The notes beneath the pieces were generated by a model that was not told the DNA's origin, did not search any database, and saw nothing but the letters and a program-made list of their open reading frames with translations. Source: Epiperipatus broadwayi (Eukaryota > Onychophora > Udeonychophora > Euonychophora > Peripatidae). From it: a stretch of DNA of 64,000 bases. Every line of letters begins with the position of its first letter. Positions within the stretch are counted from its first letter, which is position 1. The stretch spans positions 11,016,385 to 11,080,384 of the forward strand of contig JAQFVV010000020.1 in the NCBI GenBank assembly GCA_028023455.1, given 5' to 3'. The translations under genes and the position numbers were made by a program. This document shows positions 46,260 through 57,814 of the stretch, one piece after another.

Positions 46260-47635
46260 ATTGGTATATATTAAATAAAAATCAAAGAAAGTGAATCTCA
46301 ATGATGCAAATGTATATATATTAGGATCTCAGGAAGACAAATAAGACAATAAAATAATATCATTAACCCAACACACCTATATTTAAAACTTCACACAAAA
46401 TTTCAAAAATAATTTTTAACCTTTTACTAGATTAATTTGTACATTTATAAATAATTTTTTTTTTTTAAAAAAAAACTTTCAGCAAAGAATTATTAATAAG
46501 CATAATTGAAGTGAGCTGCCTGGGTTTTTTTTTTTTTTGTTTATAATGAGAAAGTAAAAGACCTGTTCTTGAAAGCTGAAAAGTTTACAAATTCAAAAAA
46601 GTCCATGAACCAACATATCAGATTAAAAGTGGTTTATCTCATCATCATCGATGGCAGTTTGTCATCTTCCCAACAAAATATAAGCTTAAAAACATTACTG
46701 CAGAAAATAATAGTTTCTACTGTTTTCTACAAACATACATACAAATAAATGTGTACATACAGAATTAATACAAGTTAAATTAATTTATATATATCCTGGG
46801 TATGTACTTATCACATGAGACAGTTAAAAATATGGAAAACAGTCTTTAACCATACATAAACTTATATATAAAGACAGATTGACATCTCATTACTTATTTT
46901 TTAAAAAAGTAAACTTTGATTGAGGACTGCATTTAAAATATGGCATCAATTAACACCGTGTGTATATATATATATGACCAAAAAACAAAAATAATGACTG
47001 GGTACTATTGGGCTGTGAATAATTGATTTGACCATTTAGCATTTTATAATCAGAGCAATTTCATAAAAACTTCCATTACTAACACATATATTACCTACTT
47101 AAACAGCAGTCTTAAAATCTTACAAATTCAACTCAAAAACTTACAATAGAAAATCTGCTTATACAGAATACAGTTTACATGTAGATACTTTCAATTTGAA
47201 ATAATGACCAATTTCTTGAAAGATCATAACCTTATATTACTAAAACAATAATATTTATTTAATTTCAGTAAAAAACACCAATAATAAACAACTCTTAATG
47301 TTTAATAATAAAAAAGATGGCACAACTTCTTATTATTTCATCATTTGGTAAAGATAGAAATGTGAAATAATTTTATGAAAAGAAGTATACATATTCTTAA
47401 ATATTGCAGAATGTTAAAACTTTATACAATAAACATATAGAGTGAAACAAAACTACTAGTATAAAAATTATTTTTCCTATTTTATTATATAGAGATAAGA
47501 CTTATGCCCCTATTAATATAACTTGGAAGTCACTAAAAAAAATTCACTTAAAAATGCTCCATAAAATTATGGTTGCAAGATACCAACCAGTAAATTTTTT
47601 CAATTTTCTGGATATCATATTATAGAATCTATTAT
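46260..47635. other. Spacer, nothing recognised
   Basis: AT-rich DNA; a TCATCATCATCGATGG stretch near 46638 resembles an RTE 3' tail but has no LINE sequence beside it. Confidence 0.45.
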
Positions 47636-47639
47636 TTAA

Positions 47640-47995
47640 TATCTAGAATACAGGCTATATATACTTGCACAAACAATGTAATATATAGGGTATTTCAAGC
47701 TCAGACTTTCACATGAGCCTCAACTCTCCACACTATCACATATCACTGAACACTTGACCACATATATGTCTAAAAGATATAATAATCACCAATATACATA
47801 TTTCATGCTAAACCAGCACTCGTCAGTTGGTCCAGATTATCATCGCTACACATATATACAATAAGTGCTCAGATTTATATTAAGATAGCCAATCTTCATA
47901 CTTTAATGGATAGGCTTCAATCCACTCCACCCTCCAACTCTTCAGCCATCCATCAGTGAAAATCTGATGATGGAACACTCAAAACCCACATTTTT
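47640..47995 (-). mobile_element. Fold-back family A, half unit (copy A5)
   Basis: Same order of words as A4: AATATATAGGGTATTTCAAG, TCAGACTTTCACATGAGCC, AACCAGCACTCGTCAGTTGG, CTTCATACTTTAATGGATAG, AATCTGATGATGGAACACTC. It breaks off after CCCACATT. No inverted second arm. Confidence 0.8.
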
Positions 47996-47999
47996 ATTG

Positions 48000-49878
48000 T
48001 AAAAACCACATCTTCATTGAATTGGGCATATGAAATAATTGAATGGTAGCCGATTTTCTAAAAAAAGGATTTTAAATAAACTTCAGTGCAGTTTTGATGG
48101 GTGAAGTATACCTTATTCATATTTTAAATATTCACTCAGAAAGTCATTCTAAAAAAGTGCATTACTGACTGCTTTCATTAGGAAAATATATCTAAGGATA
48201 GAATACAGTAGTGGGTTACAATAAGGCAAAGTATTGAAATATTTAAAGATAATATAGTAATATATCAAATGAACAGATCAAAGTAACAATGTAATAAACT
48301 TTGCATGCAATTATAATTCATAGACTGTATCATCACCACAAATTAATTACTAATGCTTTATTTTTTCTCTCTCTTTTTTTTTTCTTCTGGAATTATAATA
48401 ACAAAACTTATATGCATATGTCTGATAAGACTTATTTATTTATTATTTAGCATAGGAAATTAACTATTAACAAAATATCATAAAGAAATCTATAAATTCA
48501 ATCAAGAGATAGACTCATTAGTGATTCTATTAAGGCATTCAATTCTATCATTGTGTCTATAAATTTGATAGCCATTGGTTTTGTGGTTCATAATTAGCAT
48601 TTGATCATTTAACTAAAGCTGTTAAATCCCATTTACAAAGCAGATGAACACAACAATCATAGATTGTCTGGAGCTATTGATGAGACCTCAATAATATATA
48701 TGAAGATCAAGTTGAAGTGGCTTTGCAATTGGATCTAGAAAAAAAAATCATTTGGAATTTTGCTAAGAATGGCTAATTATATATTTTGAATATCTAAACT
48801 TGGCTTTAGATTATTGGAAATTTAGCATAAATGTAAGTTAATAAATAAGTGAAATATCACATGACATAGAAATGGCAGCCATGTTTTTAATGAAATTTCA
48901 GTATAACTGAAAATTTTGTTAATATTGAGAATTAGCAATTGTAAACTATATATATATATTTTAAGGAAGATTCCATTTTTGCCGATACATTATATTTATG
49001 CAATTATTGAAAATGCATTTTGTATATAACTTTACTTTAAAATAAATGAGAATATAGTGAAAGGTAAATAATTTTTAAATAGTTCACTACATTTGACAAA
49101 AGTCATTTCCTCAGCTGTCATAAAAAGAACAAAACAAGGCATTGCTGGGCTTGCTAATTGCCTGATGGTAAAGGTTCTATGTTTTACCTGTAGCTAAGAC
49201 TCACTAGATACCCTTTTACTGACTAATATTAGATAAGTTGGGATGGTTATGAGTCAACTATCTAAAAAAAATAATCTAATATAATTAGAATCCTTTTTTT
49301 TTTTGTTTGCACATGATATAGACATGGAATGTTTATCCTAATCTATTTAGATGAAAAAGTTGACAATGTTAACAACAAATAATAATATAATTAGAGGAAG
49401 AAAAAAAAAGGGGGGGGGGCGCTTTAAAATACTTTTTAAACTAACAAATTCTTGACAAATAATTGTTAAAAGTTTTCCCAGAAGAGTGATCCATATATGC
49501 AAAGGAGGCATTGCTTCCTTAATTTAATAATTACATTTCTTTATACAACATTTTCATACTTCTAAGTTTTCTTAACTTTTGTTTTCACATACTGATAAGT
49601 CATTGTCACATGCATAAAGGCGACAGGAAATAAATTATGAATTATATCCCTACAGTATTAAGAATTTATATTGTTTCTGGCCAACATGGTAATAGTCTAT
49701 CAAGTGTTGTTTCTTCATGGAAACAACTCTTGAATTAAATTTATAGCGACACAGTATAAAGTAATGCTAGATGTTGTATTATCAGTACTTTAAAGATAGT
49801 CACAATATTCCATATAGCACATAATTTTGTATAAACCAATAAAACATCACTTAACCCCAGCTTACATAGCAAATTTTT
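48000..49878. other. Spacer with a 10-G run
   Basis: Ten G at 49410-49419. No gene or repeat recognised. Confidence 0.5.
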
Positions 49879-49879
49879 T

Positions 49880-50010
49880 CTCATTCTACTTATGCCACCT
49901 AGTGTAAGCCTGGGTAATTAATAAATGACATGGAAGTGCTTAATAAATTCTTATATAGTTCTATCCTACTGAATACCTCCAGATTAGTTTCTATCTTATA
50001 GCATTCATCA
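49880..50010 (-). mobile_element. Family B fragment with hammerhead-like core (copy B4)
   Basis: On the minus strand it reads CTGATGA, then GAAACTAATCTGG, then about 100 bp later TTACCCAGGCTTACACTAGG and TGGCATAAG, in the same order as loop and right arm of B1. GAAA is retained here, but stem II is poor (TAT with ATA), so it is a decayed relative. Confidence 0.55.
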
Positions 50011-50014
50011 GTGG

Positions 50015-51045
50015 CAAGCCTTGGATCAAACTCAACCTTATACTAGATGATATAATGGGTGAGAGAAAAAGAATTTGCTACTATAGAATATTTTAGCCTG
50101 TGTCGTGAATGAATTGCAGAATACTATAAAATCACAACTGTCACTTAAAATATTGTTAAAACTATTTTTATTAAAATTATTATATATTTATAAGAATACT
50201 TCAATATCTATTGGCTTCTCATTGTGTATATTTCCATATTGTTTTAAGGAATTATTGTAAATTTCGAAATGAGTAAATCTGTTGATAAATGTTGACTAAT
50301 TGATTCTTCATTGATAATATAATTTAGACCACTGAATTTGATTATTAAATATATATATAATCAAAATAAGAAGACGAAAATTAGATAACAAAATTGAAAC
50401 ACAAAAATTAAAAGTTGTATTTAGTATTTCAATAGTAGCTACTATAACACAATTCATTGGTTAACAGATAGAATACAAGTTATTTAAAAGTTAAGATTTC
50501 ATTTAGAACAGTTGGTTGGTTTGTATTTTGATTCTAAATGAAAAACGGAATTCTCCCCACCAATACCCACCTTCTTATAATCAATCTCACTGCATGCTAT
50601 TGAATTTTCATACGAAAATTTACAAACGAGAAATAAAAGACAAAGCTTTTGAAAAGGATGTATTGTAAATAATAAAGTGGCCGGAAATAGATAAAATTTA
50701 GTAGAAATGCAAAATTATAAAACAATAGAGCAAATCATTTAAATTATGTATAATAAATGTACTACTACTACTTATGACTTGAGTTTAAATTCTGTCCAAG
50801 TAAATATTATTTTTATTTTAGGTATCTCATTATTTTTACAATTTTTCTTTCAAGTTAGTTTGCCTGTAGACAACACAGATAACCATCCAATATTGGTCAA
50901 TAAATGAGTATTTAGCTATCTTTAGCTACTGTAAAATAAATATGGAAAATCACAATGACCTTAAAGACAAGTCTGGTAAATCCTATCCCCTCCTTCCGTA
51001 CTCCTCTATATAAAGATTATTTATACATTATAATATAAATAATAA
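50015..51045. other. Spacer, nothing recognised
   Basis: AT-rich DNA without recognisable features. Confidence 0.5.
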
Positions 51046-51049
51046 TAAT

Positions 51050-51226
51050 ATTCATTAAGACTGTAGCCTCAAGCACATGGTATAAATACGATAGTAGGGA
51101 CCTCTACCGGTCTTAAAACCACAAGCTTACTCATTGGAAGAAAAGCTTGTGGTTTTAAGACCTGTAGAGGTCACTACTATCGCATTTTATACGCATGTGC
51201 TTGAGGCTACAGCCTTAATGAATATT
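51050..51226. mobile_element. Palindromic element, family C (copy C1)
   Basis: Left arm about 51050-51128 and right arm 51144-51226 are reverse complements with few mismatches (TGTAGCCTCAAGCACATG and CATGTGCTTGAGGCTACA; AAAACCACAAGCTT and AAGCTTGTGGTTTT) around a 15-base loop. No coding. A half copy lies at 59553. Confidence 0.9.
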
Positions 51227-51355
51227 ATTTACGTAATAAATGTGCGTTTAAATAAATTTATAATTATAATATAAAGTAATTTTAGGAATCATGGTAATAA
51301 CTTAAATGGTTGAATTATATAAAAAATAGCAGTATGTTTATTATACCAAAACTAT

Positions 51356-51541
51356 ACGTAGTCCAGTGGTTCTCAATCTGTGGGTCGTGACTTGAGGGTC
51401 AAACACCACTTTCACAGGGGTCGCCCTAAGACCATTGGAAAACACAGTTATGAAGTAACAACAAAAATAATTTTAAGGTTGGGGGTCACCACAACATAAA
51501 GGGTAGCGGCAGTAGGAAGGTTGAGAGCCACTGATGTAGAC
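51356..51541. mobile_element. SPIN-type non-autonomous hAT element
   Basis: The element (51364-51533, 170 bp) begins CAGTGGTTCTCAATCTGTGG and ends GGAAGGTTGAGAGCCACTG. Its interior carries words I know from SPIN_NA elements: CTTTCACAGGGGTCGCC, TAAGACCATTGGAAAACACA, GTTGGGGGTCACCACAACAT. Flanking 8-mers ACGTAGTC and ATGTAGAC agree at 6 of 8 positions, fitting an aged 8-bp hAT target duplication. SPIN elements belong to the Buster group and are the textbook case of horizontally transferred DNA transposons. The assignment rests on recalled family sequence, not a search. Confidence 0.85.
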
Positions 51542-51544
51542 CAT

Positions 51545-51890
51545 CAAATGTCCAATCCCCAATCTAAGTAATTATTTATTTTGAATTGTTTATTATGATT
51601 GAGTAAGAAGTTGTTCTAATTATAGATTTATCTAAGAATTATGATTATACTTCTTAAAAGTGATTGTCAGAGAACTGGAAACGTTTGAAAAATATTTATT
51701 TAAAACATTTCAGTATCAGCTTCAAACACAAACTTTTTTATATATAAAAATAGCATTAACTTTTCAAGATATTCAATGATATTCTTTCATTTTAAAATAC
51801 TTATATTAAATAAATCACTAAATGATCCAATTCTTTCTTACACTTTTTGCAATGTGTTTTATTAAAATATTTGACAATTTATAAACTAGA
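51545..51890. other. Spacer, nothing recognised
   Basis: AT-rich DNA between the SPIN element and the SINE cluster. Confidence 0.5.
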
Positions 51891-51897
51891 AATACAT

Positions 51898-52080
51898 TAG
51901 TCGGTTAGAGCATTGTCTTAAAATTTGATATTCAAGAACGTAAAGATGTAAGTTCAACTTCTATACTAATATTGGCACTGGTGAGGCAGTAACACCTGAA
52001 GAAGAGTGAAGAATAATACTACTCAAAACGTTGTATAATTATTAACCTGTGTTGTCTATTTGTGTGTTATTACTAACAAG
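51898..52080 (+). mobile_element. tRNA-derived SINE, family S1 (copy S1-1)
   Basis: Head TAGTCGGTTAGAGCATTGTC resembles a tRNA D-arm/A box, a decayed B box AGTTCAACTTC follows, then the family words GGCACTGGTGAGGCAGTAAC, CACCTGAAGAAGAGTG, and CTCAAAACGTTGT. The A/T-rich 3' body present in S1-3 is largely missing or replaced. Confidence 0.7.
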
Positions 52081-52127
52081 TTGTTTGTATTTGAAAAGTT
52101 TAAAGAAATACACTATAATTATTATAT

Positions 52128-52362
52128 TTATAAATTGGATTATTTCCATCCATTTAATATGAGCACTGAATGTCTTTAGAAAAATTTAGCTTTATTTAAA
52201 TATTCCAAATACATTCAACTGTTAGTAATAGCTCACATGTTTTGAGAGGTATTATTCTCCCCTTTTCTTCAGGTATTGCTGGCTTGACCATTGACAGTAC
52301 TGACCTGGGAATTGAACCTGGATCCTTAGATTCTAGAAGTATTGAATTTTAAGGTGACACTG
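52128..52362 (-). mobile_element. tRNA-derived SINE, family S1, inverted (copy S1-2)
   Basis: Minus strand reads CACCTTAAAATTCAATACTT, B box GGTTCAATTCC, CTGTCAATGGTCAAGCCAGC, TACCTGAAGAAAAGGGGAG, then TTGAATGTATTTGGAATATT and the 3' body as far as ATAATCCAATTTATAAATA. Only the first bases of the head (A box) are missing. It lies head to head with S1-3. Confidence 0.82.
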
Positions 52363-52680
52363 CCAAAGGCTCAATTGGTTAGAGCATTACCTTAAAATTC
52401 AATACTCAAAGAATCTAAAAGTCCAGGTTCGATTCCCATGCTAGTACTGTCACTGGTCAGGCCAGCAACACCTAAAGAAGAAGGGAGAATAATATATTTT
52501 GAAACATTGTGGATATACTAACCTGTGTGCTATTACTAATAGTTGAATGTATTTGGAATATTTAAATAAAGTTACATTTTTCTAAAGACATTTAATACTC
52601 ATATTAGATGATAGAATTAGTCCAATATATAAATACAACTAAAATACAACCATCACAAACCTTCAGGAAAACACAATATA
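52362..52680 (+). mobile_element. tRNA-derived SINE, family S1, most complete copy (S1-3)
   Basis: A-box region GGCTCAATTGGTTAGAGCAT followed by B box GGTTCGATTCC at the spacing of a tRNA promoter; then CACTGGTCAGGCCAGCAACA, a GAAGAAG...TTTTGAAACATTG motif, TTGAATGTATTTGGAATATT, and the end CACAAACCTTCAGGAAAACA. Related tails lie at 1095 and 13875. The GAAGAAG/GAAAC motif in the middle resembles a decayed hammerhead-like box pair, seen in all S1 copies. Confidence 0.85.
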
Positions 52681-52689
52681 AATATATTT

Positions 52690-53615
52690 TGCTATTCTAA
52701 AGAAGATTGCTAGATAGTCAAAATTTTTCAGCTGTATTAATGAACACTTTGTAAAAAGTGCTTTTCTTTAAGAAAAAATTGTCTTCTTATGAAGAAATTC
52801 TTCTATGAATATGTAAATATTTAGAAAAAAACATATAATCAAAAACTTTGTAATTTCACAAGAATTCAAATGTTAAATAAATTTAATACTAATTAAAAAA
52901 TGTATAATTGATAAAAACTTCGCTTGCCCATGATCTTTTTTTTCCAAATTTTTATCTATTCCAAACAGATTGTACAATTTAAAAAAATGTTGAGAAAAAA
53001 TAGAGGAAGTCTAATATTTCCAGCTAAAACAAAATAAGACAGGTTGACTTTATAAAACTGTTACTTGTAATTTTTGAAAATTATAAAGTACTCAATAAAT
53101 ATGTCATTGGTGTTTTATTTTGACATATTTGTATTTTGATTATGATTTTATTAGAAGTTAAATTAACTTCATTTATGGCTACAACAAGCTTTGTTTTTGG
53201 CAGTCCAGCTCTATCTACAATTGAAATGTGAGGACATGTTGTTTCTTCAAAACATTTAGTTTACTATTTGCAAACCATTTTCTAAATCAATGATTATTTA
53301 TAATACCAACATTATCACCGAATTATTTTCACATGTTTATTCATAAGCTTCCAAAAGTAGTTATCTTTCCTCTACTTTAGAAATTATCTATTATAAGCTT
53401 AAGTAATCTATGAATATCAGATGATATAGTGCTATAAAATCTTCAGATGAGTTTCTGGTCTTTATGAGTAAGGAATAGGATTCGAAGGTGGAACTAATGC
53501 ACTTGACACATAGCAGCCATCTTTTACTCTTTTATAATTTTCAACATAATACTGTAAAATGTCCTGACAAATCCTAAGGTACACAATGTAACTGCTAGAT
53601 ATATGAGTGCATAGT
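52690..53615. other. Spacer, nothing recognised
   Basis: AT-rich DNA; no gene or repeat recognised. Confidence 0.5.
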
Positions 53616-53619
53616 ATCA

Positions 53620-53740
53620 TTAGGTTTGAAACCTAATCTTCATCGATGAAGGAAAAAGCCAGAAATTAGATCTGAATATGGAGATTTTATAAATATCATT
53701 AAAGTCCATTGATTACTCAGATTTACAGTAAATGGTGTTA
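53620..53740 (+). mobile_element. Family B fragment (copy B3)
   Basis: ATCGATGAAGGAAAAAGCCAG, GAAATTAGATCTG, GGAGATTTTAT and TCCATTGATTACTC follow the order of loop and right arm of B1 (CTGATGAAGGCCACAAGCC, AAACTAGTCTGG, GGGGATTTTAT, ATCCATTGATTACTC). The core box is changed (TCGATGA), so it is decayed. Confidence 0.6.
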
Positions 53741-53929
53741 GAGACGGATGAAGAAATGTCTTATAATATTTCACATATAAAATTACAATAATAATAATAT
53801 CATAACTACACTTTGTTTTGTATAAACTAAATATTCTCATGATTTCCAAACTATGTGATTCTTGGAATCACCCCTGGTCTCAATAGGTTTAATCATTATC
53901 CTATAGTAGATAGTGGAAGCTGTTGGTAT

Positions 53930-54310
53930 ATCAGATAGTGGTAAAATGAGTTATTCAATATAATGAAAGTACCAAATGCAGAAAATTCAAGTTTATGCTC
54001 CAACAAGTTCTTATTACAATGAAGAAATAGAAAAAAATTATATAAATGTACAAAATGTTTTTGATCTCAATAAACAATATTTTCAAATTGCCACGAGAGA
54101 ATTTAATGCTAAAATTGCAAAACAGTAAAAGTTGAAAATATTGTGAGGAAATTTGGCTATGGCAAGGAGAATAAAAAAGGAGAGACTTATAAAATTTGCA
54201 GAAAAAGAAAAAAATTACATTATGAATTCTTTTTTTAAGAAAAATGCTAAATAAAAGTGGGCATGGAAATATCCAAATTATGTTCTTCAAGATTATAATA
54301 TTCTTAATAG
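53930..54310 (+). pseudogene. RTE LINE, endonuclease domain of long copy R5
   Basis: From about 53978 the plus strand codes KIQVYAPTSSYYNEEIEK, matching the IQVYAPT box of apurinic-type LINE endonucleases, then REFNAKIAKQ (family GDFNAKVG, with the catalytic-region G-D changed), a GNFG-like stretch, FAEKEKNYIMNSFFKK (family L-x-IMNTFF) and a KWAWKYPN block (family WTWISPN). Frameshifts occur between these blocks. The same LINE resumes at about 54945 after an inserted segment. Confidence 0.8.
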
Positions 54311-54544
54311 ATTCTATATAGAAGTGATGATCAATACATGTTAATTCTGTAATAAACAATTACTTCCCCAATTGTTAGTAATGATTGTATTGCGCTCTAA
54401 CGCAAATTGGTGAAGATATTAAAGTAATAAATACTTATTTGGCATGGCAATTTGGGGATGTGTTCAATCCCATATATTCATAGTCGCCATTGTCGTAAGT
54501 GATACAGCACAGTTGTTTTTATATGCAAATCATTTAACTCAACC

Positions 54545-54935
54545 ATTTTTTTGAAATCGCGAAAGAAGTATCGTGTCTATGGATGACATTCAGGTCATTC
54601 ACAATGAAATATGCTTCTTTTATTTTCCTTTTAGCATCATTCTTCTCAGAGCACACAATCCTGGCATTGTTGGGTTTGAACTTATGACTAGATGCCTTTT
54701 GGTGATCCAAGAATGCTGAACTGCGTTAATTTTTATTCTGTGCTCTTTTATATACATATGTATGTTGAGCCACTTTAGCATTGATAGTAGCCAGAGTTTC
54801 ACTATAGTATGTGACATCACAGCCAGCTTGAGGGCAAGTTATTTTGTAGACTACTTGAGGGGTTTGTTCTAGATCGATTTTATCCTGTGCATTGTTAATC
54901 GGTCTATTTGTGTTAGGTGTTGAAAAACGGGAGAT
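54545..54935 (-). pseudogene. GIY-YIG domain fragment, Penelope-like type, inside the RTE copy
   Basis: The minus strand reads QVVYKITCPQAGCDVTYYSE, matching the VYKI-x-C...YVGET start of GIY-YIG endonuclease domains carried at the C-terminus of Penelope-like retroelements, followed by an INAKVAQHTY-like block (family TRL-x-EH) and ending in KNDAKRKIKEAYFIV (family R-K-x-KEALFI). Frames shift and there are stops. It lies opposite to, and splits, the RTE copy, so it was probably inserted there. No reverse transcriptase of that element is present. Confidence 0.65.
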
Positions 54936-54944
54936 GAAAATTAT

Positions 54945-56770
54945 TTAAAAGACAATTCTAGCAGTTTGTATTCCTAAACTACAGAAATACTCCAATAAAT
55001 TTAAATTAGAAATTGCTAACCACTTTAAGATATTGACACACTTTGAAAATAGTTCAAACTTAATTGAGATCAATAAGAAGATAATTAATATTCTATTAAG
55101 AGATGCAACAAAGATCATTGGCACACAAAAAAAGCAACAATTTTTCAGTAAATTTCCTATTAAGGTAATAAGAATTGAATATCATGGATTCTGCAAAATA
55201 ATGGAAAAGTTGAAACTATTATTTAAAAAAGGGATAACATTATGAATTTAGAAGAAGAATTATACTGTAATAAAGAACAAGAAAACATAATACCTGAATT
55301 CCAATCATGTTAAATGAAGTAATTGAGATATGGAATTAAATCTAAGAAAAAAAAACCTTCAGAAAATGATGGAATTATTATTGATATCTTAAAAGAAGAT
55401 AAAAAATTTGAAAATTGTTGGCAAAATTATTCAGAAAATGTCTAAATGATAAAGCTACTACATCAGATCATAAAAAAAATGCAATAGAAATATTTAAGAC
55501 TAAGTGATAAAGAAAATGTCAGAAAATGCAGATATATCTGTTTTCTAATTATTACAAATTACAGTCCTATCAGTTTCTAAAAATTCTATACACAATCTTT
55601 AGCAAATAATTATAATTCACTTGTAGTGAACTTTGAATACAAATCAACCGAAAAAAATAAACTAGACTTAAAAATGGATTTAACACAATATATCATATTC
55701 ATGAACTGAGAGAAATTATAGAAAGGACCGATGAATTGACATTATGTTTTGAATTTGCAGATTATAAAAAGGCATTTGATTCTGTAAACATTCCTACAAT
55801 GATTGAATTTTTGGACTATCAAGATTTGGATCCAGGATATTATCATATTCTTGAAATGCAATAATAATAGTAGTTAGATTACATGGTAGCACTAAGATCA
55901 ACTCTGATAAGATTTATAACAGAATGATTCCAAAATCTTTTATAGCAGTTTTACAAAAAGTATTTTGTGGATAAAAATGGAAAGCTAAAGGAATAAAATT
56001 ATATGAAGATTTTGCAAATGATGTAATTGCTTTTGCAAATAATGCTACAGAGCTTCAGGAAATATTGTAAAAAATATCAGACAAAAGTAAAAAAAAACAG
56101 GATTAAAGATAAGTACTAAAAAGACAAAATTAATGTCCAAGGTGATTTTCTCAGAAGAAAAAAATAAAGATTATTAATTATGAATTTAAAAAAGTTAACA
56201 ATTACAAATACCATAATCAGACAAAAACATAATGGATAGAAATTAATCATAGAATTAAATTTGGATAGAATGTTTTTGATAGAAGTAACTCAATATTAAA
56301 AGAAAATATGCATATGTGTTTGCAAAAACAAGTTTTAAATAGATGTTTTACTAGTTCCTACATATAGACCAATGACTTTGGCACTTAACATAAGAGCAAT
56401 GCAGATGTCACAGCACTCAATATGGAGAAATGTTTGTTAAAAGTACAAAAGAAGAGACTGAAAGTGAATACTTACATCAGAGAACAAACAGGGATCACTG
56501 AAATAATTAAGTAACTGAAATGGATCTAGGCTAAATATATTTCTAGAAGAGGTGATGATAAATGGCTAGTTGATATCATAAACTCAACACTAAGAGATTA
56601 TATAAGTTCTAGAGGGAGATCACATGTGAGACAAATAGACAAAATAAGAAATTTGTCAATGTGATGTGGAGAAGAGAAATCATGGACAAGAAAAATGGGA
56701 TTGAACTTAGATTTCATTCCTTATTTGATTGATAATGAAGATAATGAATGTAGATATAATAAATCAACAT
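54945..56770 (+). pseudogene. RTE LINE, linker and reverse transcriptase of long copy R5
   Basis: KYSNKFKLEIANHF begins the linker near 54970; LLRDATKIIG follows. RT motifs: FADYKKAFDSVN near 55755 (family F-x-DY-x-KAFDSV, first catalytic Asp present), EDFANDVIAFANNATELQ near 56005 (family FADD; the first Asp is Asn), then degraded forms of the C-terminal blocks seen in R1 (NHRIKFG near 56240, LKWSWAGH-type near 56515, RGRSHVRQ-type near 56610), ending near GATTGATAATGAAGATAATG. Stops and frameshifts are frequent. This is the only copy here that includes endonuclease and palm domains. Confidence 0.85.
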
Positions 56771-56774
56771 AATT

Positions 56775-57812
56775 TTTTTTTTTTTTTTTGCTTATCAAAA
56801 TGGCAGTTAGAGAGTGTAATTGTTATAATTAATTCCTTGTTTTATATTTTTGTTTTGGATCTATAATAATTATTTTTGTAATTACATACTTTTGTTACTC
56901 AGATTTTCTCATAATACTTTTGAAGGTTGCTCTGTAAAAGATTAATCTTTAAGTAACATACATGTATTATTGATTTTTTGTTATTAATCATACATCTGGT
57001 TGTGATGGTTAAATACCAATGTTTGAATCACGAATGGCTCTAATTCAGTGAATGGACTCAGAATTAAAGTTTCCAGAATTAATTATCAGTGGATTATATA
57101 ATAAAAAACTTGCTTTGTGTTAAATGAATGGAAATGTTTATCAATATACCACCAGTGCAATGAATGTCACATGATCTCTGAAAGAATAACCATATGATTC
57201 CTAACAGCTCTCCACATTACCACCAACACAAAGTCCACAATATCTATTGTCATTAATATTACACTACTAAGAAATACTGATGCAAAATTCTCCATAAAAG
57301 CTAACTTTTGAATTTTTGCAAATTTTTATTTTAAAAAAAAAATGCAATTATATAAAGCACTCTAAAAAAAATGGCCGCCCAAGAATCGTAAAATATATTT
57401 ACTAATTTTAATGGTTTTTGTTTGTTTGTTTATTTATATTTTTATTTGTTTAATTGCATCTTTTTTTTTTGGAAAGAATATAATTAAAGTTATGTTGCTA
57501 CAGCATAATTCATGATTTCCCTGTATATTTTTATTATTCTATACTTGGTATTGCCGAATGTAAATATTTAATGCTTTATTCATAAGATCACCATAAATTG
57601 AACAAAGTTTAAACCAAAACTAGATTAAAAAACATCTTAATCTAGAAGAAAAAAACTGTGATTTCTCTTTGTAAATTCCCCATCAATACTGCAGTCCCAA
57701 AGAACAATAGAAAGTTATAAATAATGATAATATTTGAATGTTTGCTAAAACAAGCTGATATAAAAAAATATATTAAAAACTAAAATAATAATTGGACGGC
57801 TTATTGCTTGAA
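56775..57812. other. Spacer, nothing recognised
   Basis: AT-rich DNA with an 18-T run near 56772-56789. Confidence 0.5.
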
Positions 57813-57814
57813 AG

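Noticed and set aside
53955-54359. 134-codon minus-strand frame
   Set aside because: It is the antisense of the RTE endonuclease remnant; its composition is Phe/Ile-rich as expected of the complement of Lys-rich coding.
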